Origin: an uncultured Bacteroidota bacterium | Lineage (GTDB): Bacteria; Bacteroidota; Bacteroidia; Chitinophagales; Chitinophagaceae | NCBI GenBank assembly: GCA_903825095.1 | Contig: CAIJZF010000389.1 | Coordinates: forward strand, 1 to 8,392 | Reading direction: 5' to 3' | DNA length: 8,392 nucleotides | In this document: piece by piece, positions 1 to 6,224 of the stretch | Numbering within the stretch: the first letter of the stretch is position 1 | How the letters are laid out: the number at the start of each line of letters is the position of its first letter | Program-made: the position numbers and the translations under genes | Notes under the pieces: model-generated | What the model was told of the DNA's origin: nothing | Database searches by the model: none | What the model saw: the letters and a program-made list of their open reading frames with translations, nothing else

Positions 1-1
1 G

Positions 2-598
2 TACTTGGCAGATTCACTTTATTTCCCAGCAGGCACTAACTATAAATATAGTAATACCGGTTATGCCATCTTAGCACTCATTGTAGAAAAAGTAAGTGGA
101 CAAGATTTTGCTGTTTTTTTAAAGGAAAATATTTTCAAACCATTGGGGATGAAATCGACAGTTGCATTTGAACAAGGAAAATCAACGGTTATAAATAGAG
201 CTTATGGAAGTTCCTTTGAAAATGGAGTCTGGACACAGACCGACCAAAGCCTTACCAGTGCAGTATTAGGCGATGGGGGCATTTATACCAATACCATTGA
301 AATGACTAAATGGGTCAAGGCTTTATGGGACTATAAATTCATCAGTGCTGAAATGCAAAAAAATGCATGGAGCAGAAAAAAATTAGATAATGGAAAGCTC
401 ATTGATTACGGATATGGATGGCATGTAGAGGATTATAATAATATTACGCATCCCTACCATGATGGAAGTTCTATAGGTTTTAGAAATAATATTTTATTAT
501 TTCCTAGTCAAAAATTAATGATTATTGTATTAACCAATAGAAATGAGGGCGACCCAATTATTGAAGCTAAAAAAATTGCAGACCTTTATTTAAATTAA
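2..598 (+). CDS. Beta-lactamase-family serine hydrolase, C-terminal part (5' truncated by window edge)
   Basis: This is the C-terminal part of a class C beta-lactamase/penicillin-binding-protein-type serine hydrolase. The reading frame is open to the left edge, so the TTG at position 5 is an internal Leu codon and not a start. The second catalytic motif, Tyr-Ser-Asn (the YxN motif), is at nucleotides 47-55, followed by the usual NTGYAIL helix. The third motif, His-Asp-Gly (the HxG/KTG equivalent), is at 458-466 and is followed by SIGFRNN, as in family members with HxGxxxGF. The first motif, SxxK with the nucleophilic Ser, would lie upstream of the window. Such proteins are usually periplasmic D-Ala-D-Ala peptidases, esterases or peptidases; true beta-lactamase activity cannot be claimed. 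The gene ends in TAA, and 82 bases separate it from the next gene, with no clear terminator between. The family is sure; the substrate is unknown. Confidence 0.88.
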   Translation, partial: YLADSLYFPAGTNYKYSNTGYAILALIVEKVSGQDFAVFLKENIFKPLGMKSTVAFEQGKSTVINRAYGSSFENGVWTQTDQSLTSAVLGDGGIYTNTIEMTKWVKALWDYKFISAEMQKNAWSRKKLDNGKLIDYGYGWHVEDYNNITHPYHDGSSIGFRNNILLFPSQKLMIIVLTNRNEGDPIIEAKKIADLYLN

Positions 599-680
599 AT
601 AGAGTCTGCCATTTCCCATTAAAATATCTTATTAATTTGTATCTTTAAAATATATAAATAAATTTATTAAAACGATTGTT

Positions 681-1736
681 ATGTACACTTCTATTAGTGC
701 TTTTAAATATATCACTCCTTTTATATTATATGTATTATCCTTACTTGCTTTTCAAGGGGAAGGTTTAATATGTTATGCTCCCTTAATGTATACTTTTTTT
801 GCAGTACCCCTGCTTGAACTATTTATAAAAGCCAGCCCCGCAAATTTAGACGAAGTAGAAGAATCCTTAGCGAAACAAAATAAACTATACGATTTCATTT
901 TATATGCAGCTGTAATCATGCAATATTATTCTCTTTGGATTTTCTTAAACTCTTTACAAGCCCCTGCTTTATCTACAGCCACCATAGCAGGTAGAGTCAT
1001 CAGTATGGGCTTATTATGTGGTGCCTTTGGAATTAATGTAGCACATGAATTAGGACACCGTGTCAATAAAATGGAACAAACTTTTGCCAAAATGCTTCTA
1101 TTAACTAGCTTATACATGCATTTTTTTATTGAGCATAATAAAGGCCATCACAAACATGTGGCAACAGCTTCAGATCCAAGTACGGCTAAGTACAATCAAT
1201 CTTTATATGCCTTCTGGCCGCAAACTTTAATAGGTACTTATAAAAGTGCCTGGAAAATTGCGAATGAAGAATTAAGTAAAAAAGGACATGCTTGGTTTTC
1301 CCTTAAAAATGAAATGCTTTTATTCCAAATCATTCAATTGCTTTTATTAGTAGGAATTTTTAGCTTGTTTGGACTAAGTACCACTTTATTATTTATGGTA
1401 GCTGCTTTAATGGGTGGTTTATTATTAGAGTCCGTTAATTATATTGAACACTACGGACTTACTAGAAATGAAACAGGAGATCATCAATTTGAAAGAGTAC
1501 AACCCCATCATAGCTGGAATAGCAATCATATTATTGGTCGTCTAATGTTATTTGAATTAAGCCGTCATAGCGATCATCACTACTTAGCTTCTAGAAAATA
1601 TCAAATACTAAGAAGTTATGATAATGCGCCACAAATGCCTACAGGCTATCCTGGTATGATTTTACTTTCATTGGTTCCTCCCTTATGGTTCAAAGTAATG
1701 AACAACCAAATGAAAAAATATAATTTAAAAGGCTAA
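681..1736 (+). CDS. alkB: AlkB-type alkane 1-monooxygenase (membrane di-iron hydroxylase)
   Basis: An integral-membrane non-haem di-iron hydroxylase of the AlkB family, which hydroxylates the terminal carbon of alkanes using O2 and electrons from rubredoxin. All histidine boxes are present: HELGH (H122, H126), EHNKGHH (H152, H156, H157), NYIEHYG (H257) and RHSDHH (H296, H299, H300). That gives the nine ligands expected for the family, plus the conserved QPHHSWNSNH segment at 275-283. The NYIEHYG box and the SWNSNH segment distinguish AlkB from general fatty-acid desaturases. Hydrophobic segments lie at about 10-48, 72-90, 100-120, 136-150 and 213-250. At 351 residues it is shorter than the classical Pseudomonas enzyme (about 400), mainly at the N-terminus, and no rubredoxin domain is fused to it. 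No rubredoxin or rubredoxin reductase gene is visible nearby. The ATG start has no Shine-Dalgarno sequence, which is common in Bacteroidota. The stop directly abuts the stop of the converging fucosidase gene. The chain-length preference, or another hydrocarbon substrate, cannot be read from the sequence. This is not the DNA-repair protein also named AlkB. Confidence 0.93.
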   Translation: MYTSISAFKYITPFILYVLSLLAFQGEGLICYAPLMYTFFAVPLLELFIKASPANLDEVEESLAKQNKLYDFILYAAVIMQYYSLWIFLNSLQAPALSTATIAGRVISMGLLCGAFGINVAHELGHRVNKMEQTFAKMLLLTSLYMHFFIEHNKGHHKHVATASDPSTAKYNQSLYAFWPQTLIGTYKSAWKIANEELSKKGHAWFSLKNEMLLFQIIQLLLLVGIFSLFGLSTTLLFMVAALMGGLLLESVNYIEHYGLTRNETGDHQFERVQPHHSWNSNHIIGRLMLFELSRHSDHHYLASRKYQILRSYDNAPQMPTGYPGMILLSLVPPLWFKVMNNQMKKYNLKG

Positions 1737-3182
1737 TTACTGTTTTAATTTAATTACAAATATGCCTGAAGATGAAATGCTATTAGGCCTAAGTGAGGTT
1801 AAATCAATCACTATATCTTTTCCTTTTTGTTTCCAATTTGTTTTTACATCAGCACCTAAAACAGTTGCAGTAGCGCTGCTAGGTAATTTTAAATCTCTAA
1901 CAGTAAGTGTATTACGATAAGAAGGTACAATACAATAAATATCATTTCCTTTTTTAGTGAAAAAAGTTTCTATATATGCACTATCGCTTTGCGGCACCAC
2001 AAGTTTTGCCACATTATAATTAGCCATAAAACTAGCTCCCTTTTTAGGTGGTACATAGCCCTTGCTCCACTGAGCAGGCCTCCAGGCTTCGGTTTCATAA
2101 ATGGCTTCTCCATTCATTGCTAACCAATCACCTATGTCGGATAAGCGTTGCTGCATAATCACAGGAATGGTTCCATCTGCAGCAGGTCCGATATCTAATA
2201 ATAAATTGCCGCCTCTTGAAACAATATCACCTAGCATTAATATTAAATCATGACTACTTTTATAATCTTTCAATTGTTCATTTCTATTATAGCCATAAGA
2301 ATACCCTACTCCTTGACTTTCTTCCCATATAATACTTGCATCCATACCACTTCCGTATTCAGAAGTTGTATACATAGCTCCATGATTTTTCTCTCTTGTA
2401 TTATTTCCCCAACGATCATTCACGACCACTTCATTTTTTACCGGTGATTCATTAAATAACCAAGCAAGCAGTGCGGGGCTTTGCCAAGCGGTATCTGAAA
2501 TATCCCATTCCCCATCAGAAAAAATAACAGAGGGCTTATACTTGGTGACTAAATCTTTAAACTGTGGTGTCATATGTTCAGTCACATATTTTTTACGGTC
2601 ATGCATCCATAAGGGATTAAACCATTCGTATAAAGAATAATAATAACCCATTTTAAGTCCTGCATCTCTAACTGATGTAGATAAGTCTCCTAATAAATCA
2701 CGCTTAGGCGTTCCTGTTACTGCATTCCAAGGTCTGTTCCAATCACGATCGGCTTCAGCACTATTCCATAAGGTATAGCCATCATGGTGTTTAGAAGTAA
2801 GTACTACATAACGAGCACCCGATTTTTTAAATACATCGGCCCACTGATTCGGATCAAACATTTCTGCTTTGAACATAGGTTCAAATTGGTCATAAGCAAA
2901 ACTGCTTCCATAATTTTTATTATGAAAGGCCATAAAATCTTTTTGCTTTTCAAATAATCTGTGACCATACCACTCTGAATAACTATAACCACTATTAGGC
3001 ATAATGGGTGCATAAGCAGGCACCGAATACACACCCCAATGAATAAAAATGCCAAACTTATCTTGATGAAACCAAGAAGGAATTTTTCTAGTGTTCAAGG
3101 ATTCCCAATTGGCTTGATAATTTTGTGCATTTGTTTTTCCTGCAATTGCAAGAAGTAAAAAGAAAAGAAAATATTTTTTCAT
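1737..3182 (-). CDS. Secreted alpha-L-fucosidase, GH29 family
   Basis: A glycoside hydrolase that removes terminal alpha-L-fucose from glycans by a retaining mechanism. Residues 1-19 form a signal peptide (MKKYFLFFLLLAIAGKTNA, then Q), so the product is periplasmic or surface-exposed. The GH29 barrel shows IFIHWG at 45-50 and SKHHDGYTLWN at 130-140. The nucleophile motif FSDGEW is at 221-226, with Asp223 as the expected nucleophile. Next come VVVNDRWG (252-259), a WEES segment at 286-289 where Glu287 is the likely acid/base by comparison with the animal lysosomal enzyme, and GGNLLLDIGP (324-333). A C-terminal beta-sandwich-like region follows from about residue 400. The closeness to animal lysosomal fucosidases suggests the relaxed, non-lacto-specific GH29-A type (inference). 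The length of 481 is normal. It lies 20 bases downstream of the exported isomerase-like gene and is probably co-transcribed with it. No SusC/SusD pair or other glycosidase is in view, so the natural glycan is unknown. Confidence 0.95.
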   Translation of the reverse strand: MKKYFLFFLLLAIAGKTNAQNYQANWESLNTRKIPSWFHQDKFGIFIHWGVYSVPAYAPIMPNSGYSYSEWYGHRLFEKQKDFMAFHNKNYGSSFAYDQFEPMFKAEMFDPNQWADVFKKSGARYVVLTSKHHDGYTLWNSAEADRDWNRPWNAVTGTPKRDLLGDLSTSVRDAGLKMGYYYSLYEWFNPLWMHDRKKYVTEHMTPQFKDLVTKYKPSVIFSDGEWDISDTAWQSPALLAWLFNESPVKNEVVVNDRWGNNTREKNHGAMYTTSEYGSGMDASIIWEESQGVGYSYGYNRNEQLKDYKSSHDLILMLGDIVSRGGNLLLDIGPAADGTIPVIMQQRLSDIGDWLAMNGEAIYETEAWRPAQWSKGYVPPKKGASFMANYNVAKLVVPQSDSAYIETFFTKKGNDIYCIVPSYRNTLTVRDLKLPSSATATVLGADVKTNWKQKGKDIVIDLTSLRPNSISSSGIFVIKLKQ

Positions 3183-3202
3183 AAGGGTTATTTATAAATT
3201 CA

Positions 3203-4120
3203 TTAAAAATTATCGGCTTCTCTATAAGCTTTAATTAAAGCTAATTCGCCTGCTGAGCCTGCACCCAGTTTTCCATGTTCCATACCTAGCACTCCTTTGT
3301 AACCCTTACTATGTATATGTTTGAAGATGTTATGATAATTCATCTCACCCGATCCTGGTTCATTACGACCCGGGTTATCTCCAATTTGGAAATAACCAAT
3401 TTCAGACCAACATCTATTTATATTGTTAATAATATTGCCCTCATTTTTTTGCATGTGGTACATATCAAATAAAATTTTGCATGCAGGGCTATTGATGGCT
3501 TTACATATTGCATAGGTTTGAGCTGAGTAGCGTAAGAATAAATCGGGTGTATCGCTTAAAGGTTCTAAAACAGTGATTAAATTATTTTTTTCTAAAATTT
3601 CTACCCCTGCTCTTAAGCCTTCAATGACATTGCCTGTTTGAATATCCATGGGCAATCTTCTATCAAAATTACCAGGTACAGTGGTCATCCATTTTGCATT
3701 GGTTCTTTTAGCAACTTCCACTGCTTCCTTACAAGATGCTGTAAATTTATCTTTCCATTCTTGAGAGCCGGTAGTTAAATTAATTTTATCATTAATAGAA
3801 AAGTTCACTACAAATACTCCCATATGCATACCTAAGGCAGCCAAGGTGTCTCCAATTTTTTGTTGCATTTCAGGGGTTCTGCTCATCATGCCATTGTCCT
3901 CAATGGCAGTAAAACCAATACTATGCGCATATTTTATTTGATCAATAAAATCAGGCCCTGCTATATTTTCAAACATACCGTCATGAATGGCATAATGTAA
4001 TTTATAAGGTGTGGTGTCTGCTGAAGTAGTTGCTTTTGCATTTTGTGCTAACAAACCAGTACCCGCTAAAAGAGAGCCACCTACTAAAACATTTTGTTTT
4101 AAGAAATTTCTGCGTTCCAT
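3203..4120 (-). CDS. Tat-exported hydroxypyruvate-isomerase-like sugar isomerase/epimerase (xylose-isomerase-like TIM barrel)
   Basis: A protein of the AP-endonuclease-2/xylose-isomerase-like TIM-barrel superfamily, closest in motifs to hydroxypyruvate isomerase. The N-terminus has a twin-arginine signal, ERRNFLKQ at 2-9, then the hydrophobic stretch VLVGGSLLAGTGLLA, so a folded, metal-loaded protein is probably exported by Tat. The metal-site and active-site segments are VLEPL (Glu186), LFDMYHMQ (Asp219, His222), FQIGDNPGRNEPGSGEMNY (Gln245, Asp248, Glu254, Glu259) and GMEHG (Glu281). Together they match the Hyi-type signature and imply isomerisation or epimerisation of a sugar or keto-acid with a divalent cation. 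It is the first gene of a leftward pair with the GH29 fucosidase. A cytoplasmic Hyi role in glyoxylate metabolism seems unlikely because of the export signal. A role on a (keto-)sugar in the periplasm is inference. The ATG at 4118-4120 places the twin arginines correctly. The fold is secure, the substrate is not. Confidence 0.85.
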   Translation of the reverse strand: MERRNFLKQNVLVGGSLLAGTGLLAQNAKATTSADTTPYKLHYAIHDGMFENIAGPDFIDQIKYAHSIGFTAIEDNGMMSRTPEMQQKIGDTLAALGMHMGVFVVNFSINDKINLTTGSQEWKDKFTASCKEAVEVAKRTNAKWMTTVPGNFDRRLPMDIQTGNVIEGLRAGVEILEKNNLITVLEPLSDTPDLFLRYSAQTYAICKAINSPACKILFDMYHMQKNEGNIINNINRCWSEIGYFQIGDNPGRNEPGSGEMNYHNIFKHIHSKGYKGVLGMEHGKLGAGSAGELALIKAYREADNF

Positions 4121-4142
4121 AGTTTTGTATTTTTTTATAGTT

Positions 4143-4173
4143 TAAATTTAGGCATAAGTATTAATAAGAACAA
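4143..4173 (-). promoter_or_regulatory. Candidate Bacteroidota-type promoter for the isomerase-like/fucosidase pair
   Basis: Read on the minus strand, a TTG (complement of 4171-4173) is followed after exactly 20 bases by TAAATTTA (complement of 4143-4150). This fits the Bacteroidota sigma-ABfr consensus TTTG-N19-21-TAnnTTTG with one mismatch, the final A in place of G. It lies 22 bases upstream of the ATG at 4120, which would give a short leader. The -7 candidate is its own reverse complement, and the -33 trinucleotide lies just before the TTG start of the divergent ApbE gene. The region is very AT-rich, so a chance match is possible. No matching plus-strand promoter was recognised. Confidence 0.4.
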
Positions 4174-4175
4174 GT

Positions 4176-5201
4176 TTGAAACCATTCATTTATATAATAA
4201 GCCTTCTTGTATTTTCTACACCCTTGGCGCATGCACAAGCTGGGAAGTATAGTTATTCTGAAATAAAGATGGGATCGCCCTTCAATATAATTATTGTCAG
4301 TGCCGATTCAGTCAAGGCCAATCGTTTAGCGCGTAACTGCTTTCAATTAGTAGACTCCCTAGCGCATATTTTTAGCAATTACGACTCCAGCAGTGAACTT
4401 TCAAAAATCAATGCCAGTGCAGGTTTACTGCCTTTCAAAATGTCAACTGCTATGTTGGATTTAATACAAAAATCTGAACAAGCCTTTATACAGTCGAAAG
4501 GCGCATATGATATTAGCATTGGTCCTTTAAGTAGTTTATGGAGAAATGCAAGAAAGTCTAAAGACTTCCCCAATACAACTACAGTGCTTGCTACTAAAAA
4601 ATTAGTAGGATTAGCTCAAGTAAAAATTAATAAGCGTTTAGGCACTATTTTTCTTCCCAACTCTGGTATGCAATTAGATTTTGGAGGTATTGCTAAAGGT
4701 TATATTGCTCAGTGGGTAATTGATTATTTAAAAACGAATGGAATACAGCAAGCCTTAGCCGATGCAGGTGGTGATATTGTATTGAGTGGTGCTCCACTCA
4801 ATAGTAAAGGTTGGCTTATTGGTGTGAACCTACCTGAAACAACAGATGACTTGTTAAATAAAAAACTACAAGTATCCAATTGTTCGGTAGCCACTTCAGG
4901 AGATGTGTATCAATATTTTGAAAAAGAGGGAGTGAAATATTCTCATATCATTAACCCGCTTACTGGCTATGGTGTAAGCAGCCTAAGAAATGTAACTATT
5001 ATTGCCAAAACCGGTGCCACAGCGGATTGGCTGGCCACCGCTTGTAGTATCTTGCCAATGAAGGAAGCCAAGGCCTTAGCCTTATCTAATCAGGCTGCTT
5101 TATTTATAAGTACGCTTCAAAAGGGGAAATTACATTTTGAGTCCACCTCTAATTTTAAAAATTACTGGCAAACCACAGGTATAAATCAAGGTAAAAAATA
5201 G
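4176..5201 (+). CDS. apbE: ApbE-family FAD:protein FMN transferase, periplasmic
   Basis: Members transfer FMN from FAD onto a Thr/Ser of exported flavoproteins, using Mg2+. Motifs in order: MGSPFNI (32-38), SNYDSSSELSKIN (67-79), the nucleotide-binding DFGGIAKGY (168-176), ADAGGD (195-200), SVATSGDVYQYF (237-248), HIINPLTG (257-264) and TGATADWLATA (279-289), in which Asp284 is the likely metal ligand. The start is TTG: reading upstream in frame, a stop appears at 4155-4157 with no ATG or GTG between. The TTG gives a proper signal peptide, MKPFIYIISLLVFSTPLAHA, cleaved before QAG. There is no lipobox Cys, so this should be a soluble periplasmic protein, whereas many Gram-negative ApbE proteins are lipoproteins. 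It heads a rightward group with the FGE-like and Gfo/Idh/MocA genes, 47 bases before the next start. No recognised FMN-binding-domain target is in the window, so its partner is unknown. Confidence 0.92.
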   Translation: MKPFIYIISLLVFSTPLAHAQAGKYSYSEIKMGSPFNIIIVSADSVKANRLARNCFQLVDSLAHIFSNYDSSSELSKINASAGLLPFKMSTAMLDLIQKSEQAFIQSKGAYDISIGPLSSLWRNARKSKDFPNTTTVLATKKLVGLAQVKINKRLGTIFLPNSGMQLDFGGIAKGYIAQWVIDYLKTNGIQQALADAGGDIVLSGAPLNSKGWLIGVNLPETTDDLLNKKLQVSNCSVATSGDVYQYFEKEGVKYSHIINPLTGYGVSSLRNVTIIAKTGATADWLATACSILPMKEAKALALSNQAALFISTLQKGKLHFESTSNFKNYWQTTGINQGKK

Positions 5202-5248
5202 ACAAAACAATAAAATAAGTTTTATCTTAATACACTAAACCAAGGGCA

Positions 5249-6208
5249 TTGAAATTGTATAAAATAATTTTAAGTATCTATTTTTTAATGACGGCATTTT
5301 CATTTGCTCATGCGCAAGAAAATAATTTTACAAGTTATGATCAGCCCATGATAGGATCTTCACTTCGTTTTAAAATGGTACCCATCAAAGGAGGAGATTT
5401 TTTAATAGGAAGTGCAGAGAATGAAAAAGGAAGAAATAAAGAGGAGGGTCCTCAAAAAAAAATTACCATTGCCCCTTTTTGGATGAGTGCTTATGAAGTC
5501 ACTAGAGATGAGCTAGATGTATTTTTAAAAGACGAGAGCACCAGCCAGAATGTAAGTGTGGACGCTATTACAAGACCTAGCCCTCAATATGTTGATTTAA
5601 GTTGGGGCATGGGAAAAGAAGGAGGCTACCCTGCTAATAGTATGTCACAATATGCAGCTATTATGTATTGTAAATGGTTGTATCAAAAAACTAAAATATT
5701 TTACCGACTACCTACAGAAGCAGAATGGGAATATGCATGCAAAGCAGGAATTACTTCTGCTTATTTTTTTGGAAACAATGCAGCGGATTTAGATAAATAT
5801 GCATGGTATGAAAAAAATAGTGAAAATACATTTCATAAAGTAGGCAGAAAACTACCTAACCCTTGGGGCTTATATGATATGCTTGGTAACCTAACTGAAT
5901 GGACCTTGGATCATTATGACGAGGCAGCTTTTGAAAAAATTTCTAATAATGAATTTAAAGTAGCACCCAACTTAGTTAGGTATCCAAAAACATTAAAAGG
6001 AGGAAGTTATCTAGACCCTGCTACTGAATTAAGATCATCAAAAAGAATTCATTCAGATCCTATTTGGAATAGAAGAGATCCACAAATTCCAAAAAGCAAG
6101 TGGTGGTTAACAGAAGCAAAACAAGTGGGCATAAGGCTTGTACGCCCTTTGAATCAACCCACAGAGGAAGAAATTAAACAATTTTTTAAGGCCTATTTAA
6201 ATTTATAA
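5249..6208 (+). CDS. Secreted formylglycine-generating-enzyme-like (SUMF1/FGE-sulfatase domain) protein lacking the catalytic cysteines
   Basis: A single FGE-sulfatase (C-type-lectin-like) domain with a signal peptide (residues 1-23, ending SFAHAQ). Domain hallmarks are PIKGGDFLIGS (45-55), RLPTEAEWEYA (153-163), NPWGLYDMLGNLTEW (204-218), KGGSY (250-254) and GIRLVRP (294-300). Aligned on GGSY, the two active-site cysteines of aerobic sulfatase-activating FGE fall on Asp256 and Leu261, so the copper-binding pair is missing. The only cysteines are Cys141 and Cys164, both outside that site. It therefore probably does not make formylglycine, and no sulfatase is in the window. A binding or scaffold role, or another chemistry, is open. 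It lacks the lipoprotein Cys expected of gliding proteins GldJ/GldK. The start is TTG at 5249-5251: an in-frame stop lies at 5228-5230 with no ATG between, and a start at the internal Met14 would destroy the signal peptide. An AAGGG lies only two bases before the start, too close for a normal ribosome-binding site. The next gene begins 16 bases downstream, indicating co-transcription. Confidence 0.87.
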   Translation: MKLYKIILSIYFLMTAFSFAHAQENNFTSYDQPMIGSSLRFKMVPIKGGDFLIGSAENEKGRNKEEGPQKKITIAPFWMSAYEVTRDELDVFLKDESTSQNVSVDAITRPSPQYVDLSWGMGKEGGYPANSMSQYAAIMYCKWLYQKTKIFYRLPTEAEWEYACKAGITSAYFFGNNAADLDKYAWYEKNSENTFHKVGRKLPNPWGLYDMLGNLTEWTLDHYDEAAFEKISNNEFKVAPNLVRYPKTLKGGSYLDPATELRSSKRIHSDPIWNRRDPQIPKSKWWLTEAKQVGIRLVRPLNQPTEEEIKQFFKAYLNL

Positions 6209-6224
6209 ATTAAAAATTACCATT

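Noticed and set aside
5..7. TTG at position 5 as start of the first hydrolase gene.
   Set aside because: The frame is open to the window edge, and the conserved family region begins before this codon, with the SxxK motif still missing upstream. It is an internal Leu.
632..647. Possible -7 promoter boxes upstream of alkB (TTAATTTG at 632-639 and TATCTTTA at 640-647).
   Set aside because: Each has one mismatch to TAnnTTTG, but no TTG element is found at the proper distance upstream, and such strings are frequent in AT-rich sequence.
2250..2447. Open frame on the plus strand inside the fucosidase gene, and similar short frames at 926-1117, 2804-3055, 4379-4573, 6203-6562, 6534-6719 and 8039-8233.
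   Set aside because: All lie opposite or within well-supported genes, have no domain features, and look like shadows of the real coding frames.
5249..6208. Gliding-motility protein GldK/GldJ as the identity of the FGE-like gene.
   Set aside because: Those are lipoproteins encoded with other gld genes. Here there is no lipobox Cys and no gld neighbour.
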